A DNA stretch of 5,862 nt. Origin: JBBQKF01 sp038326615 (lineage in GTDB: Bacteria; Bacillota; Clostridia; Saccharofermentanales; UBA5734). Shown piece after piece: positions 1-5,304 of the stretch. Under the pieces are notes generated by a model. That model did no database searches and was not told the DNA's origin. It saw only the letters and a program-made list of their open reading frames with translations. Made by a program: the position numbers and the translations under genes. Each line of letters starts with the position of its first letter. The stretch's first letter is position 1. Location of the stretch: contig JBBQKF010000146.1 of assembly GCA_038326615.1 (NCBI GenBank), forward strand, positions 1 to 5,862, written 5' to 3'.

Positions 1-594
1 GCCATTATTGACAAGAAGTGAATTATCCGTGTACTTCACGAACTGATCTTTTGCAATAAGAACATAGCCAGCAAAACCAGCTGGGAACGGAATATATCTG
101 CTAGTTAAAGTTAATACGGTTGTAGAACCTGTTACACCTGGAGTGATAATATAAACTACACTTCCGATAGGTTTAAGTGACCAATATTCATTTCCACCGT
201 CTGTCTCTTCAAGAACAACATTCACATTGCTAGTTTTACCTGCTGGCACTTTAAACCAAAACGAAACACCAACTACTCCATTTGGATTGTTTGAAACAGC
301 ACCAGTCAGAACAGAACCGTGAGTTCCTGTTACAGCAGTTGGAGTCAATTGAATACATGGTGCTTCAGGGGAGTTTGTAACACCTGTTCTAAAGCACATA
401 GCTACATTGAAATTTTTAGGAGATGTAGTCGGTAGCCAGGTTGCCTCCTTCTGATTGTCAGTGAACCAGTCCCAGTCTCTCACATTATCATAAATACCAT
501 TATAAAGTGCAGATCTTGAAGATACTAACATCTCGAAATTTAGCATGATGGCTACAATGGTTACGATAGAAATCGATTTAATAAAAAATTTCAT
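1..594 (-). CDS. Exported protein with jelly-roll-like domain, partial (C-terminus beyond window)
   Basis: This frame is open for 198 codons from an ATG at 594 to the window edge, so the C-terminus is missing. Residues 1-29 look like a Sec signal peptide: MKFFIK, then a hydrophobic core of about 15 residues (SISIVTIVAIMLNF), with possible cleavage after SSRSA. The mature part is rich in Thr, Val, Gly and Asn. Its pattern is beta-strand-like: SFWFKVPAGK (111-120), then VNVVLEETDG (124-133), then IPFPAGFAGYVLIAKDQF (168-185). The 'pad/pag-F-x-G-Y-v' pattern resembles carbohydrate-binding-module-like jelly-roll domains of surface proteins in Gram-positives. That resemblance comes from memory of family patterns, so function is inference. 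Two cysteines (67 and 80) could pair. An AGGAG site sits 8 bases before the ATG and supports the start. The gene is monocistronic as far as visible, since the next minus-strand gene upstream is a pseudogene. It may be a surface or glycan-binding protein; no catalytic residue is identifiable in the part seen. Confidence 0.8.
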   Translation of the reverse strand, partial: MKFFIKSISIVTIVAIMLNFEMLVSSRSALYNGIYDNVRDWDWFTDNQKEATWLPTTSPKNFNVAMCFRTGVTNSPEAPCIQLTPTAVTGTHGSVLTGAVSNNPNGVVGVSFWFKVPAGKTSNVNVVLEETDGGNEYWSLKPIGSVVYIITPGVTGSTTVLTLTSRYIPFPAGFAGYVLIAKDQFVKYTDNSLLVNNG

Positions 595-1007
595 TAGTAG
601 TTCTCCTAAAATATAATAATTCTAATTTGTCTTTAAATAAAAATATTATAATTAAACACTACTAACATTTTATATCTTGTTTGAAAAAAAGTATTTAGAT
701 TATATTTTCTTTTTTTGCATTTTTGCATTTTTTCTAACGTTTCACTTCCGTCAAGTAAATTTTTAAGAATTATTCTTACTGCTTCACTTAAATTTAAATT
801 TAGTGATTATTTTTTGCCCACGCACTTATAACATCTAATAGCTGAATTACAATTTTACATCACATAAACATTGCCAAATAAAACGAATACACAATCTTTT
901 TTTCACCTGCCCAACATTGCCGGACATATTTGAATATACCTTTAAATCCAATGATATATGAGGTGGTTTCATTTGATGTTTTTATTTCTCAGAAGAGAAA
1001 ATTTGCT
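595..1007. other. Gene-free AT-rich spacer
   Basis: This 413-base stretch separates the exported-protein gene from the end of the DUF4143 pseudogene. Both strands have only short open frames with no recognisable protein. The left part must hold the leader and promoter of the exported-protein gene. A weak A/T-only dyad (about 784-806) followed by a T-rich run (809-815) could act as a poor plus-strand terminator. A 9-base sequence, AACATTGCC, occurs twice (867-875 and 913-921); this may be chance. I see no RNA gene or riboswitch. Confidence 0.5.
603..607 (-). promoter_or_regulatory. Ribosome binding site of the exported protein gene
   Basis: AGGAG on the minus strand lies 8 bases before the ATG at 594. 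It fixes the start and gives a protein that begins directly with the signal peptide. A TATAAT hexamer lies further upstream on the same strand (650 to 645), but no convincing -35 box is found 16-18 bases before it, so I do not call the promoter itself. Confidence 0.7.
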
Positions 1008-1756
1008 TCAATCCTTGAGGCAGCCTATTGGCAAAACATAAACCCCGTCTTCACGTCTGTATCCAAATTCTGTACCTGTCAATATCATCATGAAAGAAGG
1101 CGATTTCATACGACTGGTATCTGTTCAATGTAAGTAAATTTTTGGCAGCGCTTTCTATTTCACCACCAAGTTTAAATTCAATCAAAGCATTTGTGCCATT
1201 TCGCAAATGAACTACGGCGTCACATTCAAGGCCAGAAGCATCACGATAATGATATACTTAACCATCTAGAGCTTCTGCGAACACGCGCAGATCGCGAATA
1301 CACATTGATTCAAAGAACAATCCCATAGTATTTAAATCATTTAATAGGTCATTAGGAGCTATACCTAATGCCGCAACCGCAATTGAAGGATCAACAAAGT
1401 GTCGTGTGTCAGATGTCCTGATTGCTGTTTTTGATCTCAAAATTAGGACTCCAGGCCGGCAGGTCCTCTACCACAAAATTGCGCTTTAAAGCATTAAAAT
1501 ACGAAAAAATAGTATCATCATCTACTGTATCAAGGTCGTTAGCTGCCATATCTGCTCTGAAATTAGAAACTTTGGCATCTGATGCAATATATCTTGAATA
1601 AGAACGCATTAAAAGTTTTACTCTAAACGGATTCCGTTTAACTCCATCAACTTTTAAAATATCAAATCTTACTATTCCACAAGGTTTTTTCGGTGTTTTA
1701 TCGTAATTTTTTCGGTGTTTTATAGATTTTCTCAGCAATTTTAGTTTTATCCGCAT
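1008..1756 (-). pseudogene. DUF4143-type AAA ATPase, C-terminal remnant with three lesions
   Basis: The minus strand encodes the C-terminal half of an ATP-binding protein of the DUF4143 family (P-loop ATPase joined to a DUF4143 domain, common in bacteria and archaea, role poorly known). Recognisable stretches, N to C, are VDGVKRNPFRVKLLMRSYSR, ALKRNFVVEDLPAWSPN, RTSDTRHFVDPSIAVAALG, MCIRDLRVFAEALDG, RDASGLECDAVVHLRNG and FGYRREDGVYVLPIGCLKD, then a natural TGA at 1010-1008. Three lesions break it. One is an extra A in the A-run at 1439-1442 (plus strand), a +1 frameshift between WSPN and RSKT. The second is an in-frame TAA at 1260-1258 where the family has Gln (DGQVYHYRD). The third is a frameshift with loss of a few bases near 1118-1126. 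The Walker A and B ATPase portion should precede the first stretch but is absent. The ATG at 1756 opens the first frame, but its first 25 or so residues do not look like the family. Assembly indels could account for the frameshifts but not for the missing ATPase domain. Confidence 0.85.
1685..1723. repeat. 17-bp direct repeat, two copies, 22-bp period
   Basis: TTTTTTCGGTGTTTTAT occurs exactly at 1685-1701 and at 1707-1723, separated by CGTAA. Because the period (22) is not a multiple of three, the duplication shifts the reading frame. It lies where the DUF4143 remnant loses similarity to its family, so it may mark a slippage or end-joining scar at the breakpoint. Only two copies are present, so it is not an array. 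Confidence 0.75.
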
Positions 1757-1905
1757 TCACAATAATCTTTTAACTGTTGATTCAGCAAGCCAATAATGGG
1801 TTGATTTGATCTGACATCCTGCTCCATAATTTGAAAATCCTTCTTAGCAAAACTTTCAATATTATTATTTCTGAGAGTTGAGGTTACAGCATCAACTCTC
1901 CTTTT
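1747..1905 (-). pseudogene. Unrecognised coding remnant without a start codon
   Basis: A minus-strand frame is open from just after a TAA at 1908-1906 to a TAA at 1749-1747. It reads like protein (for example IESFAKKDFQIMEQ, then SNQPIIGLLNQQLKDYCECG), with mixed charged and hydrophobic residues. The only ATG (1827) would give 26 residues, and no RBS precedes it. I do not recognise the family. It overlaps the start of the DUF4143 remnant by 10 bases in another frame, so it may be the end of a different, mostly deleted gene joined there. It could equally be a chance open frame. Confidence 0.2.
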
Positions 1906-1907
1906 TT
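1873..1907 (+). terminator. Intrinsic terminator-like hairpin, plus strand
   Basis: GAGAGTTGA (1873-1881) and TCAACTCTC (1892-1900) form a perfect 9-bp stem with a 10-base loop, followed directly by CTTTTTT (1901-1907). This has the geometry of a rho-independent terminator for plus-strand transcription. No plus-strand gene is visible upstream, so it either ends an antisense transcript running under the DUF4143 pseudogene or is left over from a lost gene. On the minus strand the hairpin has no U-tract after it. Confidence 0.5.
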
Positions 1908-1982
1908 ACTTCTATTGAGATAATTGTAGAAAACGGCTACAGATTCATAAATTGGTTCAAACAAGTTGTATCAGTCACCACC

Positions 1983-2020
1983 ACTTCAAGATACTTGAAG
2001 TTTTGCTCGATTATCGAGCA
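1983..2020. repeat. Two adjacent perfect inverted repeats
   Basis: ACTTCAAG-ATA-CTTGAAGT (1983-2001) and TGCTCGAT-T-ATCGAGCA (2004-2020) are two perfect 8-bp-arm dyads separated by 2 bases. Their centres (1992 and 2012) are 20 bp apart, close to two helical turns. They could be paired operator sites or tandem RNA hairpins. Neither is followed by a strong T-tract on either strand, so a plain terminator is unlikely. No intact promoter or gene start is close by. Confidence 0.65.
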
Positions 2021-2092
2021 CGCACTGATGGCCTCCTCACTCAAAACAGGAATAAGCCTGCTTTCCTATCTGAACGAAATTCATATGACTCA

Positions 2093-2114
2093 GCTGTAAA
2101 AATTATTTTACAGC
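2093..2114 (-). terminator. Hairpin over the YbaK-family stop codon
   Basis: GCTGTAAAA (2093-2101) and TTTTACAGC (2106-2114) form a perfect 9-bp stem with a 4-base loop. The stop codon of the YbaK-family gene (2105-2103) lies in the loop and stem. In the minus-strand transcript the stem is A/U-rich apart from its base, and no U-run follows it. It may be a weak or bidirectional terminator or a 3'-end-stabilising hairpin. Confidence 0.4.
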
Positions 2115-2582
2115 AACTAAAGTGCCATCTGTAATACTTAATAAGGCAGCTGGAGTTAGTTTAAATACTGCGTTTGGTGTTCCGGCAGCCGCCCATATTT
2201 CTTCATGTTTAAATAGATCCTCATCAATTAGCGTTTTTATTGCTTTTTTGTGTCCAATAGGTGGAATTCCTCCAATTGCAAATCCGGTACTTTCCAAAAC
2301 AAAATAAGCATCAGCTTTTTCAAGTTTCTGCCCAACTATTTCTCTTATCTTTTTTTCATCTATTCTATTAGACCCACTGGCTATTATTAATAAAGGTTCC
2401 TTTGAGTCTCTACATTTGAAAATTATTGATTTGGCTATTTGTTCAACTTTGCAACCAATTGAATCAGCAGCTTCTTGAGCTGTGCGAGTTGAATCGGCAA
2501 ATTCTTTGATATTGATGTCTAGTCCAAATTGATTTAGGGCATCTTGGATTATCTGAGCACTTTTCTTAAGATTATTTTCCAT
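2103..2582 (-). CDS. YbaK/EbsC family aminoacyl-tRNA deacylase
   Basis: This intact 159-residue gene has the usual length for stand-alone YbaK/EbsC proteins. The family fold hydrolyses mischarged aminoacyl-tRNAs in the cytoplasm (for example Cys-tRNA-Pro by YbaK, Ala-tRNA-Pro by ProX). It is related to the editing domain inserted in prolyl-tRNA synthetase. Family signatures are TAQEAADSIGCKVEQIAKSI (34-53), with a lysine at 51 in the position of the conserved catalytic lysine; LLIIASGSNRID (64-75); the GIPPIG loop (105-110, family 'GGxxPxG') followed by HKK; and GTPNAVFKL (134-142). I chose the ATG at 2582 because AGGAG lies 9 bases before it. The frame extends upstream to 2651 (MFRGIDVF...), but that part lacks family similarity and an RBS and would include the Shine-Dalgarno itself. 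Exact tRNA and amino-acid specificity cannot be told from sequence alone. It is transcribed alone, with broken genes on both sides. Confidence 0.93.
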   Translation of the reverse strand: MENNLKKSAQIIQDALNQFGLDINIKEFADSTRTAQEAADSIGCKVEQIAKSIIFKCRDSKEPLLIIASGSNRIDEKKIREIVGQKLEKADAYFVLESTGFAIGGIPPIGHKKAIKTLIDEDLFKHEEIWAAAGTPNAVFKLTPAALLSITDGTLVAVK

Positions 2583-2591
2583 GATAACTTT

Positions 2592-2596
2592 CTCCT
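2592..2596 (-). promoter_or_regulatory. Ribosome binding site deciding the YbaK-family start
   Basis: AGGAG on the minus strand, 9 bases before the ATG at 2582, favours this start over the in-frame upstream start at 2651. A TTGACG hexamer further upstream (about 2637 to 2632, minus) could be a -35 box, but no good -10 box lies 17 bases after it, so the promoter is left uncalled. Confidence 0.75.
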
Positions 2597-2705
2597 TTTT
2601 CTGATTTAACACGATGTCGAACTGAATAAATACGTCAATGCCCCTAAACACAGCACTTTCGTTTCTGGTTCTTATTTTACTGTTTTTATTCTTAGATTAC
2701 AATAG

Positions 2706-2897
2706 TTATTCAGTTTTAACGTCAAAAACTTTCTTGTATTTCTTAAAATTGATAGACCACACAACTGGAGTGTTCATAAGCGTTCCATCTTTTCTAGGTT
2801 TATAAACCACAGCAAGCGACAACAACAGGTTTTCTCTACCAGTGTAGCTAGATATTCTTTCAATAATAAAATCTATGGTTTGCTCCCTAAATGGAAA
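2706..2897 (-). pseudogene. Unrecognised open frame after the HD-GYP domain
   Basis: A minus-strand frame, open from a TGA at 2900-2898 to a TAA at 2708-2706, reads like protein: TIDFIIERISSYTGRENLLL, then SLAVVYKPRKDGTLMNTPVV, then WSINFKKYKKVF. It overlaps the last 25 bases of the HD-GYP frame in a different frame. It has no ATG near its beginning; the only ATG would give about 23 residues. I do not recognise the family. It could be a remnant of a separate small protein or of a C-terminal extension joined by a frameshift near 2873-2890. HD-GYP proteins usually end about where the HD-GYP frame stops here, so a separate remnant is slightly more likely. Confidence 0.3.
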
Positions 2898-3397
2898 TCA
2901 TTGTCAGCCGTTAATACTTCATTTACAAATATTTCTACTATCTTGGGATCAAACTGCGTTCCTGAACATCTAGTCAGCTCTTTAATGGCTTCTTCTTGGT
3001 TCATTGCAGCTCTATAACTTCTTTCACTGGTCATCGCGTCGTATGCGTCAGCCACAGCGATGATTCTTGCCTCGATTTGAATTTTCTCGCCAATAAGCTT
3101 ATTAGGATATCCATTCCCGTCCCATCGTTCATGGTGTTGAAGAACTAATTTAGCTATATTTGCAAATTCGGTACTTGAACTTAATATTCGCCAACCAGAC
3201 TCAGGATGTCTTTTTATCTCTTTCATTTCATTGTTGTCCAGGCGCCCGGGTTTATTGAGAATTTTTTCGTCCATACCAATTTTGCCGATATCATGAACTA
3301 ATCCGGCAATTCTCATCTGATTAACTTCTTGCTTCTCAAATTTCATTTGAACGGCAATCTCTTTACAAATTTGACTCACTCTTTTTGAGTGATTAGC
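2873..3397 (-). pseudogene. HD-GYP phosphodiesterase segment
   Basis: This is the C-terminal part of the broken signalling gene, in the same frame as the GGDEF segment but after the TAG at 3398. It reads ANHSKRVSQICKEIAV and then the complete HD-GYP domain. Counting from a GTG at 3379: HDIGKIG (29-35, metal-binding His-Asp), H58 in RHPESGW, HHERWDGNGYP (82-92, the HHE and GYP signature), ADAYDAMTSERSYR (110-123) and the closing FDPKIVEIF. All metal ligands of the family that can be checked are present. HD-GYP enzymes hydrolyse cyclic-di-GMP to pGpG or GMP. The segment could be translated alone by re-initiation at the GTG, 19 bases past the TAG, but no good RBS precedes it. It ends at a TAG at 2875-2873, near the family's normal end. 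Confidence 0.85.
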
Positions 3398-3936
3398 CTA
3401 TCTGTTGCTTTTCTCAAATAGCGTGTTCATGATAATATCAATTGTTTTACTTCTCATACTTGAACGTTCAGACAGCTTGTGAGTATACATATGGTTTTCG
3501 GCATTCGCAAATACTTCCATAATCGACTTGTTCATTGAATCTTTCGTATCATAGCCATAAGAAATGGATAGTTCAATGTTTGCAACTTTTTCTTTTGCTG
3601 ATAACTCTTTGATAGAATTCGCAATTCGTGTTGCTTCATCATGATTTGTATTAGGCAACAAAGCAACAAATTCATCCCCACCATATCTTACAATTACATT
3701 CTTCGCACGGCAGGCTAGGTTGATCGTACTCGCGGCTTTTTTTAACAATTCATCGCCCTTATCATGTCCAAAAGAATCATTAACGATTTTTAATCCGTTA
3801 ATATCTGCCATAATGATGGATAATGGAAGCTTTCTTTCTAAATCAAGCCTCTTTATTGCTTCTTCAAAATATCTGCGGTTATGCAGACCCGTGAGGTGGT
3901 CGTGATTATTGAGATAAATCAGTTCACTTTCTGTTT
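3398..3936 (-). pseudogene. GGDEF diguanylate cyclase segment
   Basis: The frame reads TESELIYLNNHDHLTG and LHNRRYFEEAI, then MADINGLKIVNDSFGHDKGD, then RYGGDEFVALLP, a near-complete GGDEF domain with the canonical active-site loop and the metal-binding Asp in ADINGLK. The feedback-inhibition site (family RxxD, five residues before GGDEF) is RAKN here, with Asn in place of Asp, so product inhibition may be weakened. The first ATG is at 3811, inside the domain; starting there would drop the DHLTGL-NRR part, so no functional cyclase would be made independently. A terminal helix (TLFEKSNR) leads to the TAG at 3400-3398, in the same frame as the HD-GYP segment. Confidence 0.85.
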
Positions 3937-4161
3937 TTTTCCATCTGCACTATATGCAATTTTCCCTTCAAAGGCCATGAATAGCCGATCTCCGCTTTTA
4001 TGAAGCATTTCAAACTCACTATGTATATATCCCTGCTTTTTAAAAAGAGGGAAACGTTCTCTAAATGCATCCCTATATCCGGAGCAAAGAAAATCGCCAA
4101 ACCAACTTCCGACAACTTCTTCACGGCTATAACCAAGTGTTTTCAACCACTGCTGGTTGAC
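3919..4161 (-). pseudogene. PAS4 segment
   Basis: This continues in frame from PAS1-3 past the TAA at 4162: VNQQWLKTLGYSREEVVG, then FEMLHKSGDRLFMAFEGKIA, the middle of a PAS domain. It ends in YSADGKKQKVN and a TGA at 3921-3919. The usual closing beta strand and DITERK linker helix are missing. The next conserved residues (TESELIYL) start at about 3936 in another frame. A deletion of roughly 35-50 bases at this junction explains both facts; the size is inferred from typical PAS length. An ATG at 4146 could start a 75-residue peptide, but without an RBS or function. Confidence 0.8.
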
Positions 4162-5304
4162 TTAAATAAAACGTCCATCAGAATCCAGAGATTGATACCC
4201 AAGCGGTGCCTTTTCGAAAAGCATCTGAAATCTTTCCTCGCTTTGTCGCAGTTCTTCTTCCATCTGCTTGCGTTCTGTAATATCACGAGCAACGCCAAAT
4301 AAACCAATTGTTTCTTGATCTTTATTATATATTGGACCCTTTGTACTTAGAAAAGTACGAGTTTTTCCGAAAGAATCGGTCACTGTTTCTTCGTATGTTA
4401 AAATTTCTCTTTTTTGTATAACTTTTTTATCACCATCCATAACAATCAATGCATCGTTTTCAGGAACCAGAAAACGATCATCTTTACCTATGACATCTGA
4501 AACACTTTTCCCGGTAATTTTTTCCGCAGCATTATTGAATAACAAGTATTGACCGTTTGGATTTTTAACATAAATCGCATCCGAAGTGCTATTGACAATG
4601 GATTCCATGAACGCACGGGTTTCTTCCAGATAATTCTTTGACTGCTTGCGTTCCGTGATGTCCTGAGCAACTCCCCGGAGATCAGTAATGTTGCCATTCG
4701 AATCCTTTACAGCTTCACCTCGCACCCACATCCATCCTTTTAATCCGTCTCTTTTTACAGTTTCCAGTTCCAGTTCGCAAGGGATTCCAGATGTTCTTGT
4801 TTGCTCAAGGGATGTCGATAGTTTCTCCCAGCTTGCCGGAGTGAATAACTTCATATGTTCAGTATAGGGTGGGGGTGGAATTGTTGGATCGAATCCATAC
4901 ATTCTGTAAAGTTCATACGACCACACAACCTGATTCGTCACTAAGTCCAGTCTCCATGTTCCTAAATGGGCAATACGCTGTGATTCCAATAAATCGTTCA
5001 TATTCTGCTGAAGCTGTATTTCAAGCTTCTTGCGTTCTGTAATATCCAAACCAATACCTGCAAAGTATTTATGACCGTCCAAAATGAGAGGAACACCACT
5101 TGAACGGGTCATCATCTTTTCCCCGCTTTTTAAAATCAGTTGTGCTTCCACTTCGCCATATCCTTTTTCAAAAATATCATTAACTGCGGCGTTTACCTTT
5201 AATATATCCTCTTGATCAAACCATTTTGCAAGAGTCATATGAAGCAGTTCCTCTGCCGTATATCCTGTCATTGTTTCATGCTTTTTATTCCATTTTCGCT
5301 TCAA
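4162..5304 (-). pseudogene. PAS1-PAS2-PAS3 sensory segment with start of PAS4
   Basis: A 380-codon open frame holds three PAS domains, each closed by a DITERK motif: PAS1 about 1-92 (NKKHETMTGYTAEEL ... GIGLDITERKK), PAS2 about 109-220 (IAHLGTWRLDLVTNQVVWS ... GVAQDITERKQ) and PAS3 about 230-346 (SIVNSTSDAIYVKNPNGQYL ... GVARDITERKQ). The start of PAS4 follows (EERFQMLFEKAPLGYQSLDS) before the TAA. No transmembrane segment or histidine-kinase domain is present, so this was a cytoplasmic sensor for the GGDEF/HD-GYP output. PAS1 lacks its N-terminal cap. The only start is a TTG at 5304, preceded by an in-frame TAA 6 bases upstream and with no convincing RBS, so the 5' end is lost or replaced. 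Ligands of the PAS domains cannot be predicted. Confidence 0.85.
4267..5046 (-). repeat. PAC-motif coding repeats (three copies)
   Basis: CTTGCGTTCTGTAATATC occurs exactly at 4267-4284 and 5029-5046 (plus-strand reading). A third copy with three mismatches lies at 4645-4662. Each encodes the DITERK linker after a PAS domain. The exact copies are 762 bp apart, a multiple of three, so recombination between them would remove two PAS domains in frame. Confidence 0.75.

Larger units (their letters stand above)
1914..2134 (+). pseudogene. Possible ankyrin-repeat remnant, frameshifted
   Basis: Two plus-strand frames together resemble ankyrin repeats. The first (from 1914) reads IEIIVENGYRFIN, like the end of one repeat ('IVxxLLENGAxxN'). 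A second frame, with no ATG and entered near 1952, reads SHHHFKILEVLLDYRARTD followed by NKPAFLSERNSYDSAVKIIL. This fits the ankyrin spacing of 'hhxxIVxxLLxxGAxxD' followed by 'xTaLxxAxxxxxxxxVKxLL'. A frameshift between the pieces would be needed, and the usual TPLH motif is not clean. The second frame ends at 2134, overlapping the 3' end of the convergent YbaK-family gene by 32 bases. The assignment rests on pattern likeness only and may be chance. There is no RBS, and a terminator-like hairpin sits just upstream, so it is not an intact gene. Confidence 0.3.
2873..5304 (-). pseudogene. PAS(x4)-GGDEF-HD-GYP cyclic-di-GMP signalling protein, broken gene
   Basis: Four consecutive minus-strand segments form one gene order: PAS1, PAS2, PAS3, PAS4, GGDEF, HD-GYP. 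The ancestral protein would sense signals through the PAS domains, make cyclic-di-GMP with the GGDEF domain (diguanylate cyclase) and hydrolyse it with the HD-GYP domain (phosphodiesterase). Lesions, 5' to 3', are as follows. The 5' end is lost: the first PAS domain starts abruptly and only a TTG at 5304 is available, behind a stop. An in-frame TAA at 4164-4162 stands where homologues have an ordinary residue (GRFI-stop-VNQQW). Near 3935 a deletion removes the C-terminal motif of PAS4 and its linker helix and changes frame. An in-frame TAG at 3400-3398 lies in the linker before the HD domain. Catalytic motifs of both enzyme domains are intact, so inactivation looks recent or the breaks are assembly errors. 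It is listed again below by segment. Confidence 0.88.

Noticed and set aside
645..650. TATAAT as the promoter of the exported-protein gene
   Set aside because: No acceptable -35 hexamer at 16-18 bases, and such hexamers are expected by chance in AT-rich sequence.
784..815. A/T-only dyad with T-run as a terminator
   Set aside because: The stem is nearly all A/T with a bulge and would be weak; no plus-strand gene precedes it.
930..1133. Plus-strand 67-residue open frame
   Set aside because: It lies antisense to the DUF4143 C-terminus, has no RBS and resembles no family; it is a shadow of the minus-strand coding sequence.
1685..1723. CRISPR-like or iteron array
   Set aside because: Only two copies, a 5-base spacer and no further units; it does not fit either class.
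2122..2307. Plus-strand 61-residue open frame
   Set aside because: It is antisense to the conserved part of the YbaK-family gene, with no RBS.
1258..4164. Recoding of TAA or TAG as an amino acid to explain three in-frame stops
   Set aside because: The stops replace different expected residues, two intact frames end in TAA or TAG at their natural ends, and true frameshifts occur in the same genes. Pseudogenisation or assembly error is simpler.
4000..4302. Plus-strand 100-residue open frame
   Set aside because: It is antisense to PAS4 and PAS3 coding sequence, whose minus-strand translation matches known domains.
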